NCBI GenBank assembly: GCA_037176885.1
Contig: JAWWNJ010000055.1
Span: 372,001-436,000, forward strand
DNA from: Favolaschia claudopus
Lineage: Eukaryota > Basidiomycota > Agaricomycetes > Agaricales > Mycenaceae
Direction: 5' to 3'
Length of the DNA: 64,000 nucleotides
Part shown: positions 22,967-39,186 of the stretch, in pieces
How positions within the stretch are numbered: the stretch's first letter is position 1
How the letters are laid out: each line of letters begins with the position of its first letter
The notes under the pieces: generated by a model
Databases searched by the model: none
Seen by the model: only the letters and a program-made list of their open reading frames with translations
What the model was told of the DNA's origin: nothing
Position numbers and translations under genes: made by a program

Positions 22967-25900
22967 TCAGGCGTCACTGGAGTCAGTCGCTGGAGTTTGG
23001 TCGTTTTCGGTTCGGGGGCGGGGTTTCTTGGAACGCGTGAGTTTCGAGCGTCGTGTTTCTTCTGCAGGATCCTCTGCAACGTCGAAGACGACACCAGGTC
23101 GCACTCGGCGGACTTTGCCACCCCGGGCAGCCTGAGCACGAGCGAGAGTGTGAGTCTCTTCTTGATTTCGCCAGTCCTGCGTTGCGAGCCGTGGATCTCT
23201 CCTTGGCGGTGAATGAGGCGGTATCTGACTACTTTGCATTGACGCTGTCGGAGATCCCATCACCGTATTGGCCTGCGCTTGTGGTCAAAATCGAGGCAGA
23301 CACAAAAAGACAAGTGCTTACGGCGGTTCCGTCGACAGCATCCATGGATGCAGTTGATACACGACGATTCCTTTTGTTCGATAAATACCGGAACGGAGTG
23401 AAAACTCGCGAATTGGGGCTTTTGCGGTCGGCGATCGGTATAGCCGGATTTGGAACTGCAATGGGAGGAGGAATCTTGGATTTGAGCTTGCGTTGTGGGG
23501 TCGACAAAAGGTGAGCTTCATTGTCTGAGCTCGGATACACGCGTTCCAACGGAAAGTCGTGTCCCGGTTGGGGTCCTTCTCTGGAACGAAAAATGCCAAA
23601 GAGACCCTTCTTTCGTGTCTCTGAAGAGGTCGATGCCGGGACAGAAGTACGGGAAACAGAAGGCTGGAGGGGGGGCAGGATGGAATGCGCAAGGGAGGAC
23701 GGAGTCTTGAGAATGGACTCTTCAGACGATGCCTGGTTCATAGAGCGTCGTCGTCTATCACTGGAGTCGGGAGGGCGGTTGCTTGAGGGGGTATGAGAAC
23801 GTGCGAACTGAGAGCCACCAGGACCAGGTGGTGGAACTGCGTTTGGAGAAGGGGCGGCGGGAGGAGGATGCCGAACATTGGGCATGGAAGCTGGAAGCTG
23901 AGACTGTTCAGCACTGGAAGACGGGGGAGCATGGGCGCTCGCATTCGCGGAAATATCCCGACTGTAATGATATTTAGTCGCAGGCGGTCTAGCGTCCCTT
24001 TGTGACTGCGTTTCAACGTGAACATGAGATGAGGACGGGGGTACGTTCGACGGAACAAGGCTGGGAACCTGCTTTCCAGCAACTTGAAGTTCTGGCTGAG
24101 GCTGCGACCGCGAAGGAGATGGCTGCGAAGGCGACGACCTGTCATTTGAGCGGGATTGATGGGTAACAACTGGAGATGGAGTGGACGTATGCCTGGAAGA
24201 GTCTTTGGAGGGCGTTTTCATGACAGCAATAACGTCCTTTTCCCTCTTAGGACGGGAAGAACGATGGTTGGTACTATCGCGAGGTTCATCCCTCACTCGG
24301 TTTGCACCCGATCGCGACTCTGACTGAGAGGCGTCTGCCCTCCTCGCTGACACGACTTCAGGCGGTGCATCACCTTTGGATGAAGATTTCGGTCGGGAGG
24401 AAGAAGTGGGTACGGCAACTTGTACTGGGGGTTGCGACGAAGATTGCGACTGTGACGGGACTTGAATCGGATAAACAGGCGCAGGAAAAGACGTCTGATT
24501 CTGACGTGGTTCCGAAGGCTTTCTGGGTCGCTCCTCACTTCGTGAGACAGTAGGCTTGTCAGAAAGTAAATCACGAAGGGCCGACTTGAGCACATTCGGC
24601 TCGTTGATAATTGGCCTGGTTTGGACATTGCTAGTGTCGGCGAGGGGACGGACAGACGCATCTGAAGTGGTGCGCACTCGAGGAGGTGGTTGCGATGCAA
24701 CGAGATTTTGCCGAGTAGATGCAGAAGCTTGTCCGTTTCTGTGACTCTGATTCGTTTGCTGAGGTGTGGCGTAGATGGGGGGAATGGAGGGCTGCTGGGT
24801 GACCTCTCGCCGGGATGGGGTTGGCTGAGATTTGCTGGGCACCTGTGTTTGTGTTTCTGCTGCACGGGCTTCGAACCCGGCGACTAGCTGAGAGACCCTT
24901 GGCGAACGATCGGGACCTCGCGGATAATCCGGCGGTCGAGAGATAGGTGGCCCATATAATGGAGGCAAAGAGGCTGTATTACGCGTTTCTTGTCGCATCA
25001 TCATGGCGGCCGGAAGACCGGGGCCTTGAACGGTTGGCTGTGACGGAGGATCTTGACGAGATGCGGATGTAGGCTGTGATGCCTGTATCCCAGCGACTGC
25101 AGCGGGTGGGGCTGATGCAGAATGAGAACGAGGCTCGAGAGAAGGGTGCTGCAGTGGCTGAGCCACCCGGGAAGAAGACTCAGTCGTCTGGGTCGCAAAT
25201 ATTAGAGGCCGAGACGAGGACGATGGGACATCGGTTTGCGGCCGAGATTCCAGAGGCACGGTTGGACGCCGGGCAGGTGGTTCAGGACGACTGCTAATGG
25301 CGGTGTCACTGGCATGACGGCGATATTCAGGACGCTCGGGTGTCCGGTCGTCAACGGGCTGCGAGGCATATTAGTATGTATATGAAAGAATTCGACATTT
25401 ACGACACCGACGAATCGTGAGAGTGTGGGGTCTGCTCTGATTTTTTTCGCGGAAATATTGTGCATAGTAGAGCTATGTTGCGGTAATTTTTGAGACGACC
25501 TGGATCGCGAAAATGGCCAGAAGCTCGTGGACTGCAGTTTTATCGTTTCGCTGGAACAATATCACCCGAGGACTTGACTGACCTCTTTCACCTCTTTCAC
25601 ATCCTTGCTTCTCTTGCTGAACAGCGGAAAAGTCGAAGACTCCCCAGAGGATTTCCCTGTTTGTTTGAATTTGGGCTGCGTAGAGCCTTGTGATTGGTTT
25701 CTTGCTCGGTTCTCGAAAAGACAGGTTCAGTTAGACGGTATAGACTCGCGATAACGACCCACAAGTGTGCCGTGATCTGTGTCGCTTCCTGAAGGCCCAG
25801 GTAGGTCTTCATTGAGCCGATGGGAGCGTGCTTGGTTTGCAGGAAGGTAAACTGGCAGGCGGGCTATCTGAGGGGTGTGCCTCCCACTCGAACTTGATGT

Positions 25901-26791
25901 AGAAGTAGGCTGTATGGGAATCCCAGTTCGAAGTGCCGGACCCTGCCGCACGATCTCTATGAGTGCACGATGATTGTAAATGAGAGACGGTTAACGCACC
26001 ATCGACGATGATTTTCCCCCTTCCACTCTTGATCGCAGGCCTTTGGATGTGGCAGGTCGTTGAATTGAGCTATCCGAACTGTCGCCTTCCTCGTATCGCG
26101 AGTCGCGCCTTGACTTGCCATCGCGCGCAGCCTCTTTGCGACTGCTCCTGTCACGGCGCTTCTCCGCATATACAGGTTTGACCTGACTTTCCTCTTTCCG
26201 AGATTCGGGACGATCTTTGGACCTGTGTTTAGTCTTCCTCGGCTCGACACTTGTCTGTTCCCTCATTGAAGAAGACGAGGAGCGGCGCGGCATCCGATTT
26301 GCGTCGTCATTTTTGGAGGACGACGAGTACGGCTTAGCGACTGTAGGGGTCGTGCTACGACCGTTCACATCACGCGTCTTTTCTTCCCGTCGCTTCGATA
26401 CAGTGGCTTGGGAGGGCGGAGGGGCGGGAGGGTATTGAGGGTTTGGATACGGGACATGACCAAGCCGTGAATCAGGCCGCTCGGGCGGTATGGGCTGCGG
26501 GGCAGCGTAGTATTGTGAAGAGTACGGTTGAACGGGCGTAGGCTGGGGCAAAGGGAAAGGACTGGCGGGATAGTGATAGCCTGTGTCATTCGGCAGGGTT
26601 GCAAATTTATAGGTGGTGGAGGTAGGTGCGGCAGACGCGCTACGTCGGGTCTCTGGGGCTCTGCGGGCGGTGGTCTGTGGTTGATTGGGGAGCCATGGAG
26701 CCGGAGGAACAGGTTGTCTAGATGGGTCCTGTGGTGGAAGCCAAACTGCTGTAGGCTGTGACTCCGGTTTACGTTGGAAGAAATTCCTCAT
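22967..26791 (-). CDS. Long Ser/Pro/Arg-rich, largely disordered protein, unrecognised
   Basis: Start at 26791 gives MRNFFQRKPESQPTAVWLPP. The first exon ends near SRVEGGKSSSMVR, a middle exon holds QGPALRTGIPIQPTS, and a long exon of roughly 2 kb continues from about 25.3 kb. That exon is dominated by Ser, Pro, Gln and Arg, with short polar repeats such as PSQPSPSRSQPQPE and RKKGLFGIFRSREG. The last exon, after an intron with GTAAGC donor near 23330, encodes NTVMGSPTASMQSS, then a basic segment TRRSKLTRSKKPRPR, ending TPATDSSDA. More than 1,000 residues. There is no catalytic motif, signal peptide or membrane helix. It may be a scaffold or regulator, but nothing in the sequence identifies it. 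Confidence 0.65.
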
Positions 26792-27006
26792 GCAGAGACG
26801 ACTCGGGCGCAGGGATCGCTGTACAATGGAGACAGTCTGCTGAAAGACAAAGCCAGCAGGCTGTCGACATGAGGCCCAAGCGGAGGGTCAATGGGCGCTT
26901 TTGCCGTATATGTATATCAATCTAACTTGATTCCGAAACAACTCAGCCTTCTCGACTGCCGTGCTTAAATATGGATCCATTGTTGTCTACAAGTTACTCC
27001 CGCGTC

Positions 27007-29319
27007 TTAATATCCTCGCCGCAACATCTCGTTATCCTCTCTCAGCCGTTTGTTCTCTTCTCGCAGCTCCCTCAGATCTCCCACATACTCGTCCATCAGC
27101 TCTCGAAGCTCTTTCTTCCACCCCCGGCCCATCCTCAGTAGGTCAAGATGCAATCCAATCATCTCAGACCGTTGCTCTTGCTGAAAGTCCACCAGTGTAT
27201 CTCGCACTATCGTTCGTAGAAGGTCGTGTGCCGTCGAACTGCCACCTAGCGGAGATGACGGCAGGGCGTTTCTCAACGGAGACGGCGCCCATGACGCAGA
27301 ATGACCCAGCCCGGCTGATGAAGGTCGCATGGGAGATATCTGCATCGAAAGACTGCGTTCGCGTTCCTTGATTTCGTCTTCAGGCAAATTCTCGTCGTTG
27401 CTTTCGCGAAAAACAACTGTCTTTGCTTTCCCTTTCCCTTTTAACCGGTTCTCGTCGTCTTCCATCCAACGCTTAGCGTCAGGAGTTGTCAATTCTACGG
27501 TCTTTCTGCTTTTTGGCAAAGGGGTCCCAGGATACGCGGTTACACTCGGCAATTCAGGAGATGGGGTTCGACTCTGAGGCAATGTGACGGGCGCTTCAAC
27601 ATCTGCAGGCAACGATTGAACCGATGGGACTGCCCGCTGGGACGCCGACGAACTAGGGCGAGAAGCTGACGATTCTGATCGCAAGCGGCCAGACTTGGCA
27701 GAGAGAGATTCCGCGCCCATACGAACCGACGAGGCGACCACTCGAGGGCGTGCTGAGGCAGACTCGGTTGCAGACATCTTGCGGGTTCGAGAAGCAGCGG
27801 GGAGCTGTGGAGCGCTCTCGCGGTCTCGCGCAGATATCAATGACCTTGTGGTGGTTCTAGCACTCTTGACTGCCTCTCCAGGAGTTACTGTTGGGTCTCG
27901 TCTCCCTCCTCCCTTGATGTTTGATAGAACTAGCTGGAATTCGGTATCTGAACTTTCATAGAAGTAACTAACGGCGTACCCTCAGTAGTGGAATTGCTTC
28001 GAGGATCACGAACAGGCGAAAGAATTTTGGGCTTCATGGCACTAGTGACTCTGGGTGAAGCTGTGGCCGCTGCGGATGGCCGACGAGCTGGCGAGATTTT
28101 GGCATTGATTTGCGGCTTGGAGGGTGATGGCTTGACTTTTACGGTAGCAGGTTTAGTGGGGTTTGCAGCCGCTGGGACTGTCGCTGAAACACGGCGCGCC
28201 CCTAGCTCAACCAGCGGTTTATTTGCGTTGGCTGCAGGAGTGACAGACGTGGACGTTGTCCGCGCAGTCGATCCCACAACGGCAGCCACTTGATTTGTTA
28301 GAGGCGGTTTAGTGTCGGGCTCCGTGGCTGCCTTGTTTTTTTTCTTGAAATTTATTATTCATGGCTTGGGAAGAAGCACACGACATACTCACCTGTGCTG
28401 CTATGGTCTGGACGCGGCTGCCACTGCCCATGACGACGGCTTTGGGTGGTTTATCCAAGACTCGAAGATCCAAAATGAGCAATTTCCCATCGGTTCCAAG
28501 ATAGATTGACTCCCCGGATGGGGAGAATGCAATGGAGGTCAAACGGACTTTGAGGTTGAGAGTCCGAAAGAGTCTTTGAATGCCCAAAGATCAGTACTGG
28601 GGTTAGCAGAGAAAGACAGTTTCATACCCCTTCTCTTTATCCAGATCCACCAAACCAACGCTCCCAGTTCCAGTGGCGACAGCCACGAGTGTCTTGGAGA
28701 ATGGGCTACATGCCACGGAGATGATGTCCCCCGTGCTCGCGTCATTCATTGGAATCGTCTTCAAAGGACCGGAGGGGCGTGTGGTGTCGTAAACCGTAAG
28801 GCATTTGCCCATTCCAAGCAGTAATTTGGATCGAGAATGGGGATGGAATGTACTTGTAGTTATGCGTCGGCTTTCAGGGCTGAGTCCCCGAAGGACCGTT
28901 TGAGAGCCTGAGAGGAGGTTATAGACGTGCGCCGTTTCGGAAGAAGTCCATGCAATTAGGTCGTTGGACAGTGTGAGGGAAGTCGGCGCGTTGTCGCACA
29001 CGATGGTGCGTGTGATACTGCCCGCCTCAAGGATATGTATGCTGGTTGCAGTGGCAAAAACAAGCGACGATGTCGTTTTGCATACAAGATGGGTGATAAC
29101 CCCATCAGACGTGTATATGTCGGTCAAGGTATTGAGAGTGGGATTGTACTGGTGGATGGCATTGGCGGACGCCAGGTAGAGATAGGTGTTGTCCGGAGAC
29201 CATGTACTGGCGATACAAGGAGTCAAAAGGGACAGACACGAGGGCAGCGATGACGGTGGGCGCTTCAAGGTCTGGGGGTCGACGAGCAAGAGCTGTTCAG
29301 TAGTGGCGACAGCGAGCAT
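27007..29319 (-). CDS. NEDD1-like WD40 protein (gamma-tubulin complex targeting factor)
   Basis: ATG at 29319 opens MLAVATTEQLLLVDPQTLK. The N-terminal half is a WD40 propeller: CIASTWSPDNTYLYLASAN, TTSTFHPHSRSKLLLGMG, VACSPFSKTLVAVATGTG, then LTSIAFSPSGESIYLGTDG. The centre is Ser/Pro/Lys-rich and disordered. The C-terminus is helical: LLRTIVRDTLVDFQQEQR, IGLHLDLLRMGRGWKKELRE and LREENKRLREDNEMLRRGY. This layout, and the pattern of an amphipathic helix followed by Leu-Arg-Glu-Glu-Asn-Lys-Arg-Leu, matches NEDD1/GCP-WD, which anchors the gamma-tubulin ring complex to poles and nucleation sites. Divergent from the USP7 gene. The family assignment rests on architecture and the C-terminal helix, not on a search. 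Confidence 0.72.
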
Positions 29320-29607
29320 AATGTAGTGAGCGAGGTAGTGAAAGTTCAACCAGAACTCGAGATCGCGTGATCGCGTACTGGAGGGTGATGGCAAACAGAG
29401 GCAAAGGCAGCTTGACTAACCGGCTTCACTCTTGATTGCGAGGCACGACAACATTACTTTCGCCGTTTGCTCTTCCATCGCTTCTAACTTCCTCTAATAC
29501 TATCCTTTACTGGCTCAGCCACCTAATCTTATATCGGCTATGGTACGCCTCTTTTCCCGTTCTCTCTCCGCCCTCACCAATCTTTTGTACTTGTTCAGAC
29601 CGGTACC

Positions 29608-33841
<4,234 letters not shown>

Positions 33842-34016
33842 ACTAACATTATGTCCGGGTACATTCACCCTCGTCTCATTTTCACTTCATTTGTCGCGCA
33901 CACTGTACTCTTTCCTATTGCAGCATATTTCTCCCCAGCTCGATAGATGTATCATGGTTATTTCGGAGGAAACTGAAACAATGCGAAATCAAAAACAAGA
34001 GGATGTAAAGAATGAT

Positions 34017-34839
34017 TTATTTTCGCTTTTTGCCCTTCTTTGCCTGCAACGAAAGTGAGTTGAACAGGGTTTGGTGGAGAGCTGGACGTGACCTACGGAT
34101 GATTTGGAAGGCGTACGCGGCGAGGTGGCGGATTCACCGTCACTCGAAGCATCGCCGTCCGAATGCTTACTGGGTGTCTGTGGTGCAGGAGGTGCGAGCG
34201 TGAGAGCAGGCAGTCCACCGCTCGGTGGTATTCCATATTTCAACGCTAAGCCGTATAAATCAAGCTTTGACGACGAACAGACTACGCATACAACACACCA
34301 AGTGTCTGCTTCGTCTCTTCAACGCTCTCAAACAAACTCCGCATCTTCTCGTTCGCAATCATCTCATTGGCAGTTGGGAAAATGACCTGCCCCCATCCCT
34401 CTACAAAAGTGTTGGCTTCCGCAACGACCTCCATAATTTCAGCCTCGATTTCCTTCTCGGCTGCAAGAAAACTGTTCCAGAGATCATCCCCAATGGATCC
34501 CTTCTGTAGCAAAGCCTGGAGCGCCATTTTATCTTCCCGCAAGCGGAGGACACGGTGTACGTCTGCCATTGCTCGTCGGACCAGCGCGGATTTGAGCAAC
34601 GCGTCAGATGCAGGTGGGTCGGTTTTCCCAAGGAGAGTAACGTAGGCATTGCGCTCAGCGTGCGAGGGGAAATATGGGGGCAGAGATTTCGCTAATTGAC
34701 GCGTTGGTCAGAGATTTGAAATGTGAATTCATTGACAATACGGCGTACTGCGAGCATTGCGTCGGTAGATGTAACTGAATACGGCCAAACCACCAAAGAC
34801 AATGAACATATATAGCACAGGCACCCAAACTGAAGCCAT
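34017..34839 (-). CDS. SEC66: Sec66/Sec71, subunit of the Sec62/63 post-translational translocon
   Basis: ATG at 34839 opens MASVWVPVLYMFIVFGGLAV, a single N-terminal membrane anchor followed by SYIYRRNAR. After an intron, SLPPYFPSHAERNAYVTLL, KSALVRRAMADVHRVLRLR, LQKGSIGDDLWNSFL and EGWGQVIFPTANEMI match the helical core of Sec66. The C-terminal part, YGIPPSGGLPALTLAPP, runs into a Ser/Pro segment. I end the gene with a short exon after a GTAGGT donor, encoding AKKGKKRK before TAA at 34017; reading through instead stops at 33989. It partners Sec63 at the Sec61 channel of the ER. Divergent from citrate synthase, about 150 bp apart. Confidence 0.9.
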
Positions 34840-34990
34840 TGAGAATGTCGAGACGACCGCAGACGACAAAAAAGAAAGAAAGACTAAAACGTGGCAGACC
34901 CAGAACGAACATGTGATTTCGGAACCAATTTAGGCAGTTTTCGGGTCTTCCGCTAACCAGCTTGCCCGCACCTCACTCTCTGCTCCGTTC

Positions 34991-37167
34991 ATGCTTTCTC
35001 GCACACGTCTGCTCGGTTCCGTCTCTCGTGTTGGCGCGTCCAAACGGTTCGCGTCGACAAAGGTGCTTTCGTCAACTCTCAACCCAACCATCACTAAATT
35101 CTTGAACAGTCTCTTCGAGAGACTTTGCAAGAAGTTATACCTGGCAAGCAGGAACAACTCAAGAAATTGGTAACTCAAAAGTTTTTCGAACATTCCGTCG
35201 GTTTGAATTTCGTTCAGAAAACTGAACACGCACAAACCGTGGTCGGAGATGTTAAGGTTAATAGTCGACTCACCATTTCAATCTCCAATGTCAATAGAAT
35301 TCTCAAAGGTCGAGAATGTAATCGGAGGCATGCGGGGGATCAAGGCTATGCTTTGGGAAGCGTCTGTACTGGACCCCAATGAGGTCAAGCATTCCAGGAG
35401 TGTATAGGTCAGCTCGTCGAGTTGATGTATTTCTAGGGCATTCGCTTCCATGGCCTCAGCATTCCAGACTGCCAAAAAGTTCTGCCTGCTGCTCCCGGAG
35501 GCAAGGAAATAATTGCGGAGAGCATGCTGTGGCTATTGCTGACAGGACAAGTTCCGTCGGAGGCTCAGACTCGGCAACTTTCTCGGGAATTAGCTGAGAA
35601 GGGAGACCTCCCGTCCTTTGTCGAGAAGCTCATAGATTCGTAAGACCCCTCTTTTCCTCTTCCGTGGATTCAAATACCTATACCATCAGGTTCCCATCCA
35701 CCCTGCACCCGATGACCCAGCTCGGTATGGGCGTCGCCGCACTAAATCATGACAGTGTCTTCCAGGCAGCATACGAGAAAGGCATAAAGAAATCTGAGTA
35801 CTGGAGCTACACACTCGATGACTGCATCAACTTGATTGCTCGCCTTCCGGCACTGGCAGCGCGTATTTATCGCAATGTTTATAAGCCTGGAACACCTTTG
35901 CCAGCGATCAACAAAGACCTCGATCTCGTTGGTGCGTCGCGCTATGCTATTCCCTTGCAACGCTCCAACAGAAGACAGGCAATTACTCGACCATGCTCGG
36001 ATTCGGTGATAATCACAACTTAACCGAGTACCTACGTTTGTATATTGCCCTCCACGGAGACCACGAAGGTGGAAATGCGTCCGCACACACCGCTCGTACG
36101 TGCATGATCATGTCCTGTTCGGCCAAACCCAGCGCACCCCTCGCTAGATTTGGTGGGATCCACACTTTCTGACCCCTACCTCTCATACTCTGCGGCATTG
36201 TTCGCCCTCGCCGGACCTCTGCACGGGTAAGTATTTCTTTGTCAACTCGTTCACCACTTCATCCGGATGTAGGCTTGCAAATCAAGAAGTTCTGCGCTGG
36301 CAGCTTGCTATGCAGGCTGAGATCGGCAGTGATGTTTCCCATGAGCAGATCAAAGCGTATCTCTGGAAGACTCTGAAGAGCGGACAAGTCGTCCCCGGGT
36401 GCGTTTTGTGCACTCTGCCGCATCCCTCTTTGATTCTTTCGCTTTAGCTACGGCCACGGAGTATTGCGCAACCCAGATCCACGCTTCATTGCGCTGCAGG
36501 AATTCTGCGACGCACGACCTGAGTTGCAGGAGAGCTCAATCATCAGGCTTGTCAAGAAGGTACCTTTCTTGCAGCTTCCGACCAGTTCACATTGAACCCA
36601 TGACCCACAGACTTATGAAGTTGCCCCTGACGTTTTGAAAGAGCACGGGAAGGTAAGGTGCCGCTCTTCATGGAATGTTCAGCTATTTACTCCCCGTTCT
36701 CAAGACCAAGAACCCATATCCCAACGTGGACGCAACATCCGGCAAGTTTTCATAGATTCCCGCAGAACTCACGCACTGAACTGGCGCCAAGGCTGCGTAT
36801 TGCATCACTATGGCCTTCAAGAATTCAAGGTGCGTCGTGTTGCGTTTGAGTTCATTGGTGACTGACTTCTTTGAAGTACTACACTGTTATATTCGGCGTA
36901 TCACGAGGTATTTTTACATCTTCACTATGAAAAAAAATTGCTCAACTCACGATGGCACTCAGCGTTGGGTGCTCTCACGCAGCTCGTATGGTCTCGAGGT
37001 TGGTGCTCAGTCAAGTGTCAGATGGCAGCTTGTTCATATTTTTTCATAGCTCTTGGTTTGCCCATTGAGCGGCCCAAATGTAAGTCGTCTGGTCTGAATT
37101 TCAACCTTTTGCCAATTCCGCTTGAATAGCCCTCTCGATGGACGCTCTGGAGAAGCTCATCAAATGA
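34991..37167 (+). CDS. CIT1: Citrate synthase, mitochondrial
   Basis: ATG at 34991 opens [20 protein letters not shown], an Arg/Ser-rich presequence. Then come [58 protein letters not shown] and [17 protein letters not shown]. The catalytic triad is intact: His in GPLHGLANQEVL, His in [14 protein letters not shown], and Asp in NVDATSG. It ends [15 protein letters not shown]. About a dozen short introns are present. The one between VDATSG and [11 protein letters not shown] (36742-36791) starts with GCAAGT rather than GT and has a CTGAAC branch-point-like site near its 3' end, so it is a GC-AG intron. The enzyme condenses oxaloacetate and acetyl-CoA in the TCA cycle, as SDH1 in this window acts further along it. 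Confidence 0.95.
36742..36791 (+). other. GC-AG intron in citrate synthase
   Basis: A 50-nt intron beginning GCAAGT and ending CCAAG interrupts the codon of the glycine after VDATS. CTGAAC lies about 15 nt before the 3' end. The nearest GT donor would need a 20-nt intron or lose the frame of the highly conserved HHYGLQEF segment. Confidence 0.8.
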
Positions 37168-37420
37168 TTATCGTGGACGGCCAGCATGCCGCCATACCAT
37201 TCATGTGTAGAGAAACAAAATAAATGCAAACTGGGTATTCTGCTAATATTTAGTACAACGATTCAACGACTGTGCAGCCCAAGCGACGGAATGAGGACCA
37301 AACCGGCAACGAGGGTAGTTAAGACAAAAATGAAGAAGAATTAAAATACATCTGTCTGTTTGTCCCAGGGAGAAATGGTATCATATGGATAATACAACGA
37401 CCGAGTGATTCCGACCTCAT

Positions 37421-38895
37421 TTAAAATCGCCGCCCAGGCTGTATTTGCTGCTGTTGCATCTGCTGCGGTGGGGGGCCTTGCATTTGTGGTGGGGGTCCAC
37501 GGGCACCAGGACCAGGGCCGTATCCTTGCGGGAGCGGCCCGCCTTGAGGGGGGGCTGTTCCACTTCTCATCGGAGGCATCATCGGACCACCCTGCGGTGT
37601 CCCTTGCCGCATGGGCGCTTGACCGGGTCCGGGGCCAAACCCAGGCTGCGGGGGTCCATAACCTTGCGGTGGCGGACCTCGAGGACCTGGACCGTATCCT
37701 TGTGGTGGGGGCGGTCCTTGAGGCGGCATGGTGCCGTTGCGCATAGGCATCGGCTGCCCTCCGGGTCCAGGCGGTGGGCGGTGCTGCTGCTGCATGGGCA
37801 TTCCGCCAGGACCTGGAGGCGGCCGTTGACCAGGAGCGAAGCCGGGCGGAGGGCGAGGGCCACCTTGTACCTGCTGCATCGGAGGCGGACCTTGTTGCAT
37901 TTGAGGAGGACCGCCAGGACCCGGGGGTGGACGCTGCATCGGCATGGGAGCACCACCAGGACCGGGGGGAGGACGCGCGTTGGGATTGGGTTGTTGTTGG
38001 GGAGGTCCGGGGCGCGGCATAGGGCCACCATTGGGACGGGGGGCGGGAGATCCTGGACCTGGATCACGCAAGGTGACGGGAACGGGGCCAGAGGGTGGGG
38101 GTCCGCCGATGTTCTTGTCTGCAGCCTTCATGATTTCGTCGCTAAGATATTTATAGCAAAGAGGATAAAATTAGACTGTGAGGGAACAAGTAGATGGAAT
38201 GACTGACTCGAGTAGATTCAGGGCAGCGCAGAGGACAACCCATTCGACGCAGTCCTCGTTTCCCTCGCCAAGAGTCTGCCAAACAGCTTTCTCCTCGGGG
38301 GTTTTGCCGGTGATGGTGATGCGAGTGCCTCCGCTGTTAGGGCCAGGGGGGTTCTTCTGTATCTTGCCAAACTCGATGCGCTTCGGGGGGATGTTGTGTC
38401 CGGCGTAAGCGAAATAGAACATGCTCCAAAACGCAGCATTTGGATTAGGCTTAGAGACCTGGAAAAGCGGAAGGTCCGGAGAATCTGGAGAAGGGAGAGA
38501 AAGTTTGTATATGGGAGAAATGACACCCGTGTTGGCGATTGACCACTTTAGGTTGCGGGAAGCCTCGCAGCGAACGACTCGAGAAGATGAGGACGAGTGT
38601 CCTGGATCGGAAGCGGAGCCTTTCGTCGCGGGATCCTTTGGCCGAGGCGGGAAAAGCTTTGCAACACAGAGATCGCCTTGCGGGGAAGGAGTCAAGAGAT
38701 AGTTCTCTGCATTCTGCAGCAGGATAAGAGGAAGAGTTCCAAAAGCATCAAAAAAGGCAAACTTACAAAATTTGTGTGAAGGTAAGAATAGAGAATATTC
38801 GAAGGTTGTCCATGCGGAGTGACTATGAGAGTGGGGAGATGATTCGGTATAGCGGGATGTTGAGGACTTTGAAAGACGCTATAAATCGCGGCCAT
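37421..38895 (-). CDS. Protein with conserved N-terminal domain and Gly/Pro/Gln-rich tail, unrecognised
   Basis: ATG at 38895 opens MAAIYSVFQSPQHPAIPNHL. After an intron, NAENYLLTPSPQGDLCVAKL and ASRNLKWSIANTGVISPIY form a globular part, with AAFWSMFYFAYAGHNIPP, GTRITITGKTPEEKAVWQTL and EDCVEWVVLCAALNLLE. A second intron leads to DEIMKAADKNIGG and then about 200 residues built from RPPPGPGG, PMPMQ and QGYGPG units, ending QQQIQPGRRF. The tail resembles low-complexity segments of RNA-binding or condensate-forming proteins. No catalytic residues are evident. I do not recognise the N-terminal domain. Divergent from the PP2A B56 gene, 291 bp between starts. Confidence 0.72.
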
Positions 38896-39186
38896 AGTCT
38901 TGTCAGACACCCAGGAAATCCTATGAAGATCGAAGGACTATGTACGACGAAGAGCGTCGGAATTGCCCAAATATGGAGCCCTGGCAACGGAGCTGTAACG
39001 CAGACGAATAAATATATAAGAAATTCTGGTCCGCAGAACCGCTGAGAAGGTCGGGGACGGAGAACGTCGCAGAATCGAGCCCCCGGACGTTGGATGGGAT
39101 GGTGGTGGTCAATAGGAAAGAGGTGGAGAGTGCGACATGTGACTGATGTGTGACCATCTGTAGAAAGTTGGTTGCTGTCGTCGTCG

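Noticed and set aside
34991..37167. Frame break near 36742 as a damaging mutation in citrate synthase
   Set aside because: A GC-AG intron with GCAAGT donor and CTGAAC branch-like site restores the conserved protein exactly, so no lesion is needed.
37445..38206. Plus-strand frame of about 250 codons
   Set aside because: Antisense shadow of the Gly/Pro repeat tail; its Arg/Leu/Trp-rich composition follows from the complement of Pro/Gly codons.
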